This document shows, in pieces, positions 34,501-42,299 of a stretch of 64,000 nucleotides of DNA. Location: the NCBI GenBank assembly GCA_944326945.1, contig CALVFY010000005.1, forward strand, positions 1 through 64,000, written 5' to 3'. The translations under genes were made by a program, and so were the position numbers. The DNA is from an uncultured Rikenellaceae bacterium. Lineage in GTDB: Bacteria > Bacteroidota > Bacteroidia > Bacteroidales > Rikenellaceae. The notes beneath the pieces were generated by a model. It was not told the DNA's origin, did no database searches, and saw nothing but the letters and a program-made list of their open reading frames with translations. Every line of letters begins with the position of its first letter. Position 1 is the stretch's first letter.

Positions 34501-34949
34501 CTTTTACGCAGGAGCAGATCGCCGAATTGGAGCAAAGGGGAGGGATGACTCTGTCGGTGGACGGAGCTGAACTTCCGGTGACGCTGGCCGATTTCGAGAT
34601 CACGTCGGAGGATATGCCGGGATGGCTGGTGGCTACGGAAGGCAAGTTGACCGTGGCACTTGATATTACGGTGACCGAAGAGTTGAAACGCGAAGGCGTG
34701 GCACGTGAGTTGATCAACCGCATCCAGAATATCCGGAAAGAGAGCGGTTTTGAGGTGACCGACCGGGTGAAGGTCGTGATCGAGAAAAAACCTTTGGTGG
34801 AGGGAGCCGTGACCGATTTTGCGGATTATATTGCTTCGCAGACCTTGGCTCTTGAGGTGAAGTTGGCCGCAGAAGAGGAAGGAACTTTCACCAACGAGGT
34901 GGAGATCGACGAAGAGCCGATCCGTATCGGAGTGACCCGAGTGGGGTAG
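31548..34949 (+). CDS. ileS: Isoleucyl-tRNA synthetase, IleRS2 type with GxHH signature
   Basis: The 1133-residue class Ia synthetase charges tRNA-Ile. The first ATP-binding signature reads PPSANGLPGIHHVMA: the usual HxGH is replaced by GIHH (GxHH). The KMSKS loop is GNKMSKRLGN. The editing domain is present (LAWTTTPWTLPSNTALAVGP and SDGTGIVHIAPTFGADD). Length, GPPSANG.PG motif and the long C-terminal region place it in the eukaryote-like IleRS2 clade rather than the roughly 940-residue IleRS1. Some IleRS2 enzymes are naturally insensitive to mupirocin, and the GxHH form has been linked to very high resistance. No second ileS is in the window. Confidence 0.96.
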   Translation: MSRSKFREYKGLDLPAMAAEVLAEWDKQDTFHKSISTREGHPTFVFYEGPPSANGLPGIHHVMARTIKDIICRYKTQQGYLVHRKAGWDTHGLPVELGVEKKLGITKEDIGTKISIEEYNNTCRRAVMEFTDVWEKLTRQMGYWVNMDDPYITYDNKYIETLWWMLKELFKKGLLYKGYTIQPYSPAAGTGLSNHELNQPGCYRDVKDTTCTAQFRIVRDEQSEKLFDDVQGDLYFLAWTTTPWTLPSNTALAVGPEIDYVRVKCVNPYTQTPQTVILAKELLGSYFGKKQEGTFTVCGQYKGTDFIGIRYEQLIPWVKPMGDAFRVIGGDYVTTSDGTGIVHIAPTFGADDDRVAKVAGIAPLLMVDRAGKTQPMVDRTGKFFLLEDLDPDFVKNNMDAAAYGEYAGRYVKNAYDETLGPDDTTLDIDIAVMLKATNQVFKIEKHTHSYPHCWRTDKPVLYYPLDSWFIRTTAMKDRLIELNRTINWKPESTGSGRFGKWLEGLVDWNLSRSRFWGTPLPVWATEDHAELKCIGSVEELKAEIEKSIAAGFMESNPLADFTPGDFSKENYAKFDLHRPYVDKIVLVSDKGERMVRESDLIDVWFDSGAMPYAQAHYPFEISGEAFRKVYPADFIAEGVDQTRGWFFTLHALATMLFDSVAFKNIISNGLVLDKNGNKMSKRLGNAVDPFEVMDKYGPDAVRWYMISNSQPWDNLKFDVDGVDEVRRKFFGTLYNTYSFFALYANVDGFTGREEEVPVAERPEIDRWIISLLNTLVKEVTASLESYDPTPAARMIQDFVNENLSNWYVRLNRKRFWGGGMTRDKLAAYQTLYTCLETVSMLSAPFSPFISDRIFTDLNALSGRHGEESVHLAAFPVADDSLIDNDLEEMMALAQQISSMVLALRRKVNIKVRQPLTKIIIPLLDPAMRRHIEAVRQLVMNEVNVKEIELIEQTTGLITKRIKPNFKTLGPRYGKQMKQISALVAAFTQEQIAELEQRGGMTLSVDGAELPVTLADFEITSEDMPGWLVATEGKLTVALDITVTEELKREGVARELINRIQNIRKESGFEVTDRVKVVIEKKPLVEGAVTDFADYIASQTLALEVKLAAEEEGTFTNEVEIDEEPIRIGVTRVG

Positions 34950-35111
34950 GGGATTGTGGATTCGATGTAGGGGTGTCGTTTGAAAAATGCAGGCTCTTAT
35001 TGTGAGAGTTAGCAGGAAGAGGATCGGCCCGACACAATAAAATTGGAGTTTGTGTTGTTGTTTATACAAAAGTTTTGTACATTTAACCATAAACATTAAT
35101 CAGGTACAGTT

Positions 35112-35498
35112 ATGGCAGAAGTTGAAAAAACACGGTATTCGGACGAGGATTTGGCCGAATTCAAGGCGATCATTCTGGACAAGCTGGCGAAGGCTAAGGC
35201 GGATTACGATCTTCTGCGATCAACCATCACACACACTGCGGATAACGATACGGAAGATACGTCTCCTACCTTTAAAGTCCTGGAGGAGGGTGCTGCAACT
35301 CTTTCCAAAGAGGAGTCGGGCAGATTGGCTCAGCGTCAGTTGAAGTTTATCCAACACTTGGAAGCCGCATTGGTTCGTATCGAGAACAAAACCTATGGGA
35401 TTTGTCGCGAGACAGGAAAACTGATTCCCAAGGAACGTCTCAAAATCGTACCTCATGCTACGTTATGTATTGAGGTGAAAGAGCATGAACGACGCTGA
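35112..35498 (+). CDS. TraR/DksA-family protein with degenerate zinc site
   Basis: The 128-residue protein has a helical N-terminal half (about residues 10-85) and the DksA-like C-terminal pattern ALVRIENKTYGICRETGKLI, then PKERLKIVPHATLCIEVKE. The geometry matches the TraR/DksA zinc-finger family. However, only one cysteine of each CxxC pair remains (CRET and LCIE), so tetrahedral zinc binding is doubtful. Family members bind in the RNA polymerase secondary channel and modulate transcription with ppGpp; here that role is inferred. It sits between ileS and rnhA with a terminator right after it. Confidence 0.8.
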   Translation: MAEVEKTRYSDEDLAEFKAIILDKLAKAKADYDLLRSTITHTADNDTEDTSPTFKVLEEGAATLSKEESGRLAQRQLKFIQHLEAALVRIENKTYGICRETGKLIPKERLKIVPHATLCIEVKEHERR

Positions 35499-35564
35499 TT
35501 AGGGAGAGTTATGTTGATGTGACGGTCGAGGAAATGTGTTCGGCGACCGGTGTGGACTATTATA

Positions 35565-35602
35565 AAATTCCTTTCTGCCAAGGGCGGAAAGGAATTTTTT
35601 TG
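35565..35602 (+). terminator. Terminator after the TraR/DksA-like gene
   Basis: The stem AAATTCCTTTCTGCC (35565-35579) pairs with GGCGGAAAGGAATTT (one G-U), followed by a T-run. It lies 66 bases past the stop. Confidence 0.85.
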
Positions 35603-35615
35603 TGAAAATATTGGG

Positions 35616-35623
35616 TATCTTTG
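35616..35623 (+). promoter_or_regulatory. -7 box of rnhA, very close to the start codon
   Basis: TATCTTTG matches the consensus and ends only 6 bases before ATG 35630, so the transcript may be leaderless or nearly so. Confidence 0.4.
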
Positions 35624-35629
35624 TCGGGT

Positions 35630-36109
35630 ATGACAGCACAAAAGGTAAAAGTGACGATGTATACCGACGGTTCGGCATTGGGGAATCCCGGTCCGGGCGG
35701 TTATGGAGTGGTGTTGCTTGCCCCCCCACATCGTAAGGAACTCAGTGCCGGCTATCGGTTGACGACCAATAATCGGATGGAACTAACGGCTGTGATCGTG
35801 GGACTGGAGGCATTGAAGGTCTCTTGCGAGGTGACGATCTATTCCGATTCGAAATATGTGGTCGATGCGGTGAGCAAAGGTTGGGTGTTCGGCTGGGAGA
35901 AAAAAGGATTCGCGGGGAAAAAAAATCCCGATTTATGGAGTCGTTTCTTGGCTGTTTATCGGCGTCATCAGGTGCGTTTCGTTTGGGTGAAGGGTCATGC
36001 GGAGATTCCCGAAAATGAACGCTGCGATCGGTTGGCGGTAGCCGCAGCGGGTGGTGCCGTTCTGTTGGAAGACACGGGGTACCGGCTTGAAGAGACCGAA
36101 AAACCATAA
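35630..36109 (+). CDS. rnhA: Ribonuclease HI
   Basis: ATG 35630 begins MTAQKVKVTMYTDGSALGNP. The four catalytic acids of RNase HI are visible: D in YTDGSALGNPG, E in NNRMELTAVI, D in YSDSKYVVDAV, and D in WVKGHAEIPENERCDRLA. The 159-residue length is close to E. coli RnhA (155), including the basic handle region (GWVFGWEKKGFAGKKNPDLW). It cuts RNA in RNA-DNA hybrids, removing R-loops and primers. A TTG at 35621 would extend it into the promoter box, so ATG is preferred. It is a single-gene unit, convergent with the response regulator gene. Confidence 0.95.
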   Translation: MTAQKVKVTMYTDGSALGNPGPGGYGVVLLAPPHRKELSAGYRLTTNNRMELTAVIVGLEALKVSCEVTIYSDSKYVVDAVSKGWVFGWEKKGFAGKKNPDLWSRFLAVYRRHQVRFVWVKGHAEIPENERCDRLAVAAAGGAVLLEDTGYRLEETEKP

Positions 36110-36131
36110 TCCGAGCCGATAAAGAGAGAGT

Positions 36132-36830
36132 TTAGTTGTTTTTATGAAGAAAACGATAGGTCTCTTCGGCATATTGACGGCCTATGGGAATTTCGGTATC
36201 CGTTCCGTACAGTTTGATTTTCCGTTTGAGGAAACGTTCCACTTTGTCTGCCGCGATGAGAAACGAACGGTGGACCTGGATAAACCGTTCGGCGGGCAAT
36301 TGATTGCGGATACTCTTTAGATTCGTGTGGGAGAGAATGTAATCGCCGGATGAACGGAAAATTTTTGTGTAATTTTCCATGGCTTCTACATAAAGTATTT
36401 CGTCGATCAGGATCGGAACATTGGCATACTCATGTTTGACGATCAGAATGGGAGGTGCCGGTTCGCGCAGGGGTTCCATATGTCGAATCACCTTGTCTAC
36501 GGCATGTTCGAATCGTTCGTAGGAGAATGGTTTGCAGAGAAAGTCGGTCGCATCGAGATTGAATCCCTCCAGTGCATATTGGGCATGAGCCGTAGTGAAG
36601 ATCAGATGACAACTTTCGGGTAGTGTACGGGCGATTTGTAGGCCGTTGATACCGTTCATTTCGATATCTAAAAAGACCAAGTCGGGTTTTGTGCGTATGA
36701 TTTCGGCCAGCCCGACCGAGGGCTCGTTGAATGTGGTGAGTTCCATACCGCCTTTCCTCCGGCAGAATTCGTCGATAACTAACAGGGCGATAGGTTCGTC
36801 ATCGATGGCTATACAGGTAATAGGTCTCAT
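36132..36830 (-). CDS. LytTR-family response regulator
   Basis: The 232-residue regulator has an N-terminal receiver domain (CIAIDDEPIALLVIDEF with the acidic pair, LVFLDIEMNGINGLQIA with the phospho-acceptor Asp at about 55, then TTAHAQYALEGF and the CKPF lysine). Its C-terminal LytTR DNA-binding domain has EILYVEAMENYTKIF, LKSIRNQLPAERFIQVHRSF and the terminal IPIGRQYAEETYRFL. It is controlled by the histidine kinase whose gene overlaps it by 4 bases. LytTR regulators bind paired 9-base half-sites; the divergent efflux operon about 1.2 kb away is a plausible target but this is not shown. Confidence 0.93.
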   Translation of the reverse strand: MRPITCIAIDDEPIALLVIDEFCRRKGGMELTTFNEPSVGLAEIIRTKPDLVFLDIEMNGINGLQIARTLPESCHLIFTTAHAQYALEGFNLDATDFLCKPFSYERFEHAVDKVIRHMEPLREPAPPILIVKHEYANVPILIDEILYVEAMENYTKIFRSSGDYILSHTNLKSIRNQLPAERFIQVHRSFLIAADKVERFLKRKIKLYGTDTEIPIGRQYAEETYRFLHKNN

Positions 36831-37840
36831 TGCAGTTGAAGAATTAGCCTGATTTTGAATTTTCTCCCGTTCTCTTCCATGTGGGTGTCGAGTGAGAACT
36901 TGCCGGGATAGAGCAATTCCAATCGTTTGCGACAGTTTTCGATTCCTATGGTCGGATCGGAATCCTGGCGTTGTTTCATGATTTCATTTTCCGACTCGAA
37001 GCGTAGTTTCCCCTTCTGGGCCATAATCCGGATGGCGATGGTACAATCTTTTTCGGAGGAGGTTCCATATTTGAAGGCGTTCTCGACGAATGTGATGAGA
37101 ATCATCGGCGGAATCTGCAGTTGTTCGTCGTCCGTATGGCTTTCGAAAAGGATATGAGTGTGGGCATTGAGTCGGAGAGATTGCAGGTCGATGTATTGGC
37201 GAATATAGTTTAGTTCGCTTTGCAGGTCGATCGTTTCGTCGGTGGTGTGGACATACATATATTTTAGAATGTCGGAAAATTTGATGAAAGCCGATTCGGT
37301 TTTGTCGGATTTGGTCAGCACGAGTCCATAGAGAGTGTTGAGCGTATTGAACAGAAAATGAGGGTTGATTTGGGCTTTATAAAGAGCCAGTTCGGCTTTG
37401 TTTTTTTCGGCCTCGATCTCCTGTTTGGAAAGAATCTGACGGAACAGTTCGAAGGTCAGTTCGATCGTGAGACTGAAGCCTGTGACCACAAGAAAGAAAA
37501 ACCATACGGTTCTCGAATGGAGATGTTCGCGAAAATGACGTTCTTTTTCGGAGAGTTGGGCCCCCTGAAAATTGTCGGGAAAGTGAATCATCAATATGGT
37601 GACGAAGATCATGGCTCCGATGATGAGCAGTATGCGACCATATTTGTGTTGTTGGAACAGCAGCGGAAGATGAGATTTGCGGTAGACGAAATAGAGCAGG
37701 TAGAGGTATGTGATCAGTGTGAAGGCAAAGGTCGAACGATGGATGACCCAACGGTCGATTGGAACCAGCATGATGATCAGGGGTAAAATGACCAGACAAA
37801 AAAAGAGGTCGATATAGATGGCTATTCGCGTTTGTTTCAT
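36827..37840 (-). CDS. Sensor histidine kinase (LytS/YehU-like, His_kinase family)
   Basis: The 337-residue protein has four hydrophobic segments in the first 130 residues (IDLFFCLVILPLIIMLVP, FAFTLITYLYLLYFVY, ILLIIGAMIFVTILMI, VWFFFLVVTGFSLTIEL). A short coiled coil and the kinase core follow. The phospho-acceptor box is AQINPHFLFNTLNTLYGLV, the N box ILITFVENAFKYG and the G box IGIENCRKRLELLYPG. No separate sensor domain is visible, so the signal is probably read in the membrane. It overlaps the LytTR regulator gene by 4 bases and lies divergent to the RND efflux operon. Confidence 0.92.
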   Translation of the reverse strand: MKQTRIAIYIDLFFCLVILPLIIMLVPIDRWVIHRSTFAFTLITYLYLLYFVYRKSHLPLLFQQHKYGRILLIIGAMIFVTILMIHFPDNFQGAQLSEKERHFREHLHSRTVWFFFLVVTGFSLTIELTFELFRQILSKQEIEAEKNKAELALYKAQINPHFLFNTLNTLYGLVLTKSDKTESAFIKFSDILKYMYVHTTDETIDLQSELNYIRQYIDLQSLRLNAHTHILFESHTDDEQLQIPPMILITFVENAFKYGTSSEKDCTIAIRIMAQKGKLRFESENEIMKQRQDSDPTIGIENCRKRLELLYPGKFSLDTHMEENGRKFKIRLILQLQ

Positions 37841-37864
37841 GATTCACAGTCAAATCTGTTTTCA

Positions 37865-37896
37865 CAAAGATAGGATAAGAGGCTTGAATAGACAAG
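37865..37896 (-). promoter_or_regulatory. Promoter of the two-component genes
   Basis: On the minus strand, -33 CTTG (37893-37896) and -7 TATCTTTG (37865-37872) are 20 bases apart, 24 bases before ATG 37840. Confidence 0.6.
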
Positions 37897-38035
37897 TTGG
37901 AGTTTCAGCCGTTCGTCATCACAAATCGACTGTTAGTCATTGGATTCATGAAAAATCGACCGTGTTTTTTTAATTTTAGCACATTCGTAGGATAAATGGA
38001 TCTTTGGGGGATATTAATTCATAATTTTTCAAATA

Positions 38036-39136
38036 ATGGGACGACTTTTTTTCTTTATTCTGACGATGGCCGTTTGTGTGTCATGCGGTACACAGTCGGA
38101 AAAAATGGCAGGTAAGGCTTACAAAACCTATACCGTGGCGCTGGATGACCGGACCTTGGAGTCATCTTACACGGCAAAATTACGCGGTCGCCAGTATGTG
38201 GAAATAAGGCCTCAGGTGAGCGGAATCATTACGGAAATTCGCTTTAATGAGGGCGATCTTGTTCGCAAGGGACAGACGCTCTTTGTAATAGACCAAGTAC
38301 CCTATAAAGCTGCGTTGGCCACTGCGGAAGCCAATGTGAAGAGTGCAGAAGCTCAGCTTGCTACGGCTAAGTTGACTGCCACGAGTAAGGAACAGCTCTA
38401 TCGTGAGAAGGTGATTTCCGAATATGATCTGATGACGGCCCGTAATACCGAGGCCGAGGCCGAAGCTGCTTTGGCTCAGGCCCGGGCACAGGAGACCAAT
38501 GCACGAAACGATCTTTCTTATACGGAGGTGAAGAGTCCGGTAGATGGTGTGGCGAGTATGATTCCATATCGGGTGGGCGCTTTGGTCAGCAGTTCGATTG
38601 CGGAGCCTTTGGTAACCGTTTCCGATGACGAAAAGATTTATGCTTACTTCTCTATGGATGAAAATCAGATTCTCGATCTGCTTCAACAATATGGTTCGTT
38701 GCAGAAAGTGATGGACCAGATGCCGGAAGTCTCTCTTTTAATGAGCAACGGGAAATCATATGCTCACACGGGCAAGATAGACGCTATCAGCGGAACGGTG
38801 GATGAGAGTACCGGTGCGGTCTCTTTGAGAGCAACCTTCCCGAATCCTGATGGCCTTTTGCGCAACGGAGGAAGCGGAACGGTGATCGTGCCTTCAGCGT
38901 TGAAACAGTGTATTGCCATTCCTCAGGCGGCTACCTATGAGTTACAGAATCGGGTATTTGTTTATAAGGTGATTGATGGTGTGGCTAAGTCGGCTCCTGT
39001 GGAGGTCTTTCGGTTGAATAACGGTACGGAGTATATCGTGGAGTCGGGTTTGGCTCCGGGTGATGTCATTATCGCCGAGGGAGCGGGTTTGGTTCGGGAA
39101 GGAACCGTTATCGAAAATCAGACAAAACAGGAGTAA
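38036..39136 (+). CDS. RND efflux periplasmic adaptor (membrane fusion lipoprotein)
   Basis: The 366-residue lipoprotein has a signal ending AVCVSC (modified cysteine at residue 17). It then has the lipoyl half-motif YVEIRPQVSGIITEIRFNEG, the hairpin of long helices (ANVKSAEAQLATAKLTATSK, then AEAEAALAQARAQETNARND), the second lipoyl half (LSYTEVKSPVDGVASMIPYR) and the C-terminal beta-barrel (VIVPSALKQCIAIPQAATYE). It bridges the inner-membrane pump and the outer-membrane channel encoded next. It is the first gene of a three-gene efflux operon that ends at a strong terminator. Confidence 0.93.
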   Translation: MGRLFFFILTMAVCVSCGTQSEKMAGKAYKTYTVALDDRTLESSYTAKLRGRQYVEIRPQVSGIITEIRFNEGDLVRKGQTLFVIDQVPYKAALATAEANVKSAEAQLATAKLTATSKEQLYREKVISEYDLMTARNTEAEAEAALAQARAQETNARNDLSYTEVKSPVDGVASMIPYRVGALVSSSIAEPLVTVSDDEKIYAYFSMDENQILDLLQQYGSLQKVMDQMPEVSLLMSNGKSYAHTGKIDAISGTVDESTGAVSLRATFPNPDGLLRNGGSGTVIVPSALKQCIAIPQAATYELQNRVFVYKVIDGVAKSAPVEVFRLNNGTEYIVESGLAPGDVIIAEGAGLVREGTVIENQTKQE

Positions 39137-39143
39137 ATCAGCT

Positions 39144-42100
39144 ATGAAGATAAAAACATTTATCGACCGGCCCATTCTGGCGATGGTGATTTCTGTCGTC
39201 ATTCTGATATTGGGATTGATCGGATTGTCGCAATTGCCGGTAGAGCAATTCCCTGAGATTGCTCCTCCTACGGTCAGCGTATCGGCAACCTACACGGGGG
39301 CCAATGCCGAGACCGTACAAAAAAGTGTCGTTGTGCCTCTTGAAGAGGCTTTGAATGGTGTGGAGAACATGATGTATATGACCTCCACGGCCTCCAATAA
39401 CGGTTCGGCCCGAATCACAGTCTATTTTCGTCAGGGAACCGATCCTGATATGGCGACGGTGAATGTGCAGAACAGAATTGCTACGGCTCAGGGGCTGCTG
39501 CCTGCCGAGGTTACGCGAAGCGGTATCAATGTACGTAAACGTCAAACCAGTAACATCAAGCAGTTGGCCGTTTATAGTCCGGATGATTCCTTTGACGAGG
39601 CATTCCTGACCAACTACATGAAAATCAATATCGAACCTCGTCTTTCGCGTATTGCCGGGGTGGGAGAGGTGAATGTCTTCGGATATGATTATGCCATGCG
39701 TATTTGGCTCGATCCCGGTAAGATGAAGGAGTATGGACTGGTGCCATCGGATATTGCCACTGTGCTGGATGAGCAGAATGTCGAGGCGGCTACGGGTACG
39801 TTGGGAGCTGAATCGGAAAATACGTTCCAGTATGTGCTGAAATATCGGGGACGTTACGAAAACGAGGAGGATTATGAAAACATGGTCATCAGGTCGTTGC
39901 CCAATGGAGAGGTGTTACGACTGAAAAATGTGGCTACCGTTGAGTTGGGTACTCGTGCCTACGATTATATCGGCAGGGTGAATGGCCATCCGGGATGTAA
40001 TATTATGATTGCACAGACCTCGGGATCCAATGCGAACGAAATCATCAAAGAGATTGACCGTGTGGTGGCTGAAATTTCTGAAAGTCTGCCGGCAGGTATC
40101 AAAATCGTCGATTTGATGAGCACGAAGGACTTTCTTGATGCCTCGATCAAAAGCGTTATCAAAACTCTGATCGAAGCCATTATTCTGGTGGTGCTTGTGG
40201 TATATGTCTTTTTGCAGAGTTTTCGTTCGACATTGATTCCTACGTTGTCTATTATCGTCTCGTTGATAGGAACATTCGCATTTCTCTCGATCGTGGGTTT
40301 CAGTTTGAATATGTTGACCCTGTTCGCACTGGTATTGGTGATCGGTACGGTGGTTGACGATGCCATAGTGGTGGTTGAGGCGGTACAGGCCAAGTTTGAC
40401 GAGGGATACAACTCCTCCTATTTGGCAACGATCAAGGCCATGGACGGTATTACCTCGGCGCTGGTTACTACGACATTCGTATTCATGGCCGTGTTTATCC
40501 CCGTTAGTTTTGTCGGAGGGACTACCGGTACGTTCTATACCCAGTTCGGTTTGACCATGGCAGCTGCCGTGGCGATTTCCCTGCTGAATGCCTTGACAAT
40601 GAGTCCGGCTCTCTGTGCATTGATCATGACACCTCACCAGACGGCAGGTAATGGAGGCAAACTGAGTTTTTCTTCCCGGTTTCACATTGCATTCAATGCG
40701 GCATTTTCTCGTCTGGTGATGAAATACAAGGTGGGGGTGGCATTCATGTTCAGACGGAAATGGCTGGCTGGTGTGTTGTTGGTGGTAGCGTGTGGAGGAT
40801 TTGTCGTATTGATGATGACCACAAAGACCGGTCTTGTCCCCAACGAGGATATGGGTACCATATTCGTCGATGTCCGTATCTCTCCGGGCAGCAGTGTGAA
40901 GCAGACAAGAAGTGTCATGGTCAAGATAGACAGTTGTTTGCGTACGATTCCCCAGATAGAGTATTATTCTAATATCACGGGTAACTCCATGTTGAGCGGG
41001 CAAGGTGCTTGTAACGGTATGTTTACCATTCGGTTGAAGGATTGGAGCGAACGGACGGACAAGGAAGATGCTATCGATGCCGTGATCGATGAGATAAGTC
41101 GCCGTACGGCATTCATTGCCGGGGCTGATATTATGCCCTTTACGCGTCCGATGATCCCTGGATACGGTGTGAACAGCGGTTTCGAAGTGTACGTGCAGGA
41201 TCAGAAGGGTGGTACGACTGAAGATCTTTTGAAATATACCCGTAATTTTATTGAAGAACTGAATAGACGTCCGGAGATAGGGCGGGCTACTACATCATTC
41301 GATACCAAATTCCCGCAATATCTGGTGGAGGTGGATGCGGCGCGTTGTAAACGGAACGGCGTGTCGCCGACGGATGTGCTCAGTACGCTTTCGGGATACA
41401 TCGGCGGAAATTATGCTTCGAACATGAACCGTTTCTCCAAACTGTATCGTGTCATGGTTCAGGCACCCCCTCAGTTCCGTTTGAATACGGCGTCGCTCAA
41501 TAATATATTTGTGCGTAATGATTCCGGTGAGATGAGTCCTATTAGTCAGTATTTGACACTTACCCGGGTCTATGGATCTGAGGTGTTGACGCGATTCAAC
41601 CTGTTCTCTGCCATTCAGGTCAATGGGGCGGCTGCTACGGGATATAGTTCCGGCCAGGCCATTCAGACCATACGGGAAGTGGCAGCACAGACATTGCCCG
41701 CAGGGTATGGATTCGAATTCGGAGGTATGTCGCGGGAGGAGTCGAATACGGGTAATACTACTACCGTGGTGTTTGTTATCTGTGTTGTGTTTATCTATCT
41801 GATCCTTTGTGCACTCTATGAGAGCCTGTTTGTGCCTTTGGCTGTTATTCTGTCGGTGCCGTTCGGATTGGCAGGCAGTTTTCTCTTTGCCAAGATATTC
41901 GGATTGGAGAACAATATTTATCTGCAGACGGGTCTCATTATGTTGATCGGAATGCTCTCCAAAACAGCCATTCTGCTTACGGAATATGCATCGGAACGTC
42001 GTCATAAGGGGATGACCATTATGCAGGCGGCCGTCTCTGCGGCACAGGTTCGTCTGCGGCCTATCCTGATGACTTCGCTGACCATGATTTTCGGTATGCT

Positions 42101-42293
42101 GCCACTGATGTTTGCATCCGGTGTGGGAGCCAACGGTAATATCTCTATCGGTGTGGGTACAGTGGGTGGTATGCTGATCGGTACGATTGCTCTGTTGTTC
42201 ATCGTTCCGGTGATGTTTATCATATTCCAATGGGTACAAGAGAGGGTGATGCCTGAACGTCAGTTGTCTGATCTGGATGAAAAGAATCGTTAA
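39144..42293 (+). CDS. RND efflux transporter permease, HAE1 family
   Basis: ATG 39144 (MKIKTFIDRPILAMVISVVI) begins just 7 bases after the adaptor stop and gives the normal N-terminal helix; a frame opening at 39060 runs inside the adaptor gene. The 1049-residue protein has twelve hydrophobic segments and two large periplasmic loops. Motifs include EQFPEIAPPTVSVSATYTGA and the TM4 proton-relay pair in VLVIGTVVDDAIVVVEAV (adjacent Asp residues). The C-terminal half has GLIMLIGMLSKTAILLTEYA and MTSLTMIFGMLPLMFASG. These features fit a tripartite AcrB-like multidrug pump; substrates cannot be read from sequence. Confidence 0.95.
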   Translation: MKIKTFIDRPILAMVISVVILILGLIGLSQLPVEQFPEIAPPTVSVSATYTGANAETVQKSVVVPLEEALNGVENMMYMTSTASNNGSARITVYFRQGTDPDMATVNVQNRIATAQGLLPAEVTRSGINVRKRQTSNIKQLAVYSPDDSFDEAFLTNYMKINIEPRLSRIAGVGEVNVFGYDYAMRIWLDPGKMKEYGLVPSDIATVLDEQNVEAATGTLGAESENTFQYVLKYRGRYENEEDYENMVIRSLPNGEVLRLKNVATVELGTRAYDYIGRVNGHPGCNIMIAQTSGSNANEIIKEIDRVVAEISESLPAGIKIVDLMSTKDFLDASIKSVIKTLIEAIILVVLVVYVFLQSFRSTLIPTLSIIVSLIGTFAFLSIVGFSLNMLTLFALVLVIGTVVDDAIVVVEAVQAKFDEGYNSSYLATIKAMDGITSALVTTTFVFMAVFIPVSFVGGTTGTFYTQFGLTMAAAVAISLLNALTMSPALCALIMTPHQTAGNGGKLSFSSRFHIAFNAAFSRLVMKYKVGVAFMFRRKWLAGVLLVVACGGFVVLMMTTKTGLVPNEDMGTIFVDVRISPGSSVKQTRSVMVKIDSCLRTIPQIEYYSNITGNSMLSGQGACNGMFTIRLKDWSERTDKEDAIDAVIDEISRRTAFIAGADIMPFTRPMIPGYGVNSGFEVYVQDQKGGTTEDLLKYTRNFIEELNRRPEIGRATTSFDTKFPQYLVEVDAARCKRNGVSPTDVLSTLSGYIGGNYASNMNRFSKLYRVMVQAPPQFRLNTASLNNIFVRNDSGEMSPISQYLTLTRVYGSEVLTRFNLFSAIQVNGAAATGYSSGQAIQTIREVAAQTLPAGYGFEFGGMSREESNTGNTTTVVFVICVVFIYLILCALYESLFVPLAVILSVPFGLAGSFLFAKIFGLENNIYLQTGLIMLIGMLSKTAILLTEYASERRHKGMTIMQAAVSAAQVRLRPILMTSLTMIFGMLPLMFASGVGANGNISIGVGTVGGMLIGTIALLFIVPVMFIIFQWVQERVMPERQLSDLDEKNR

Positions 42294-42299
42294 TCGAAG

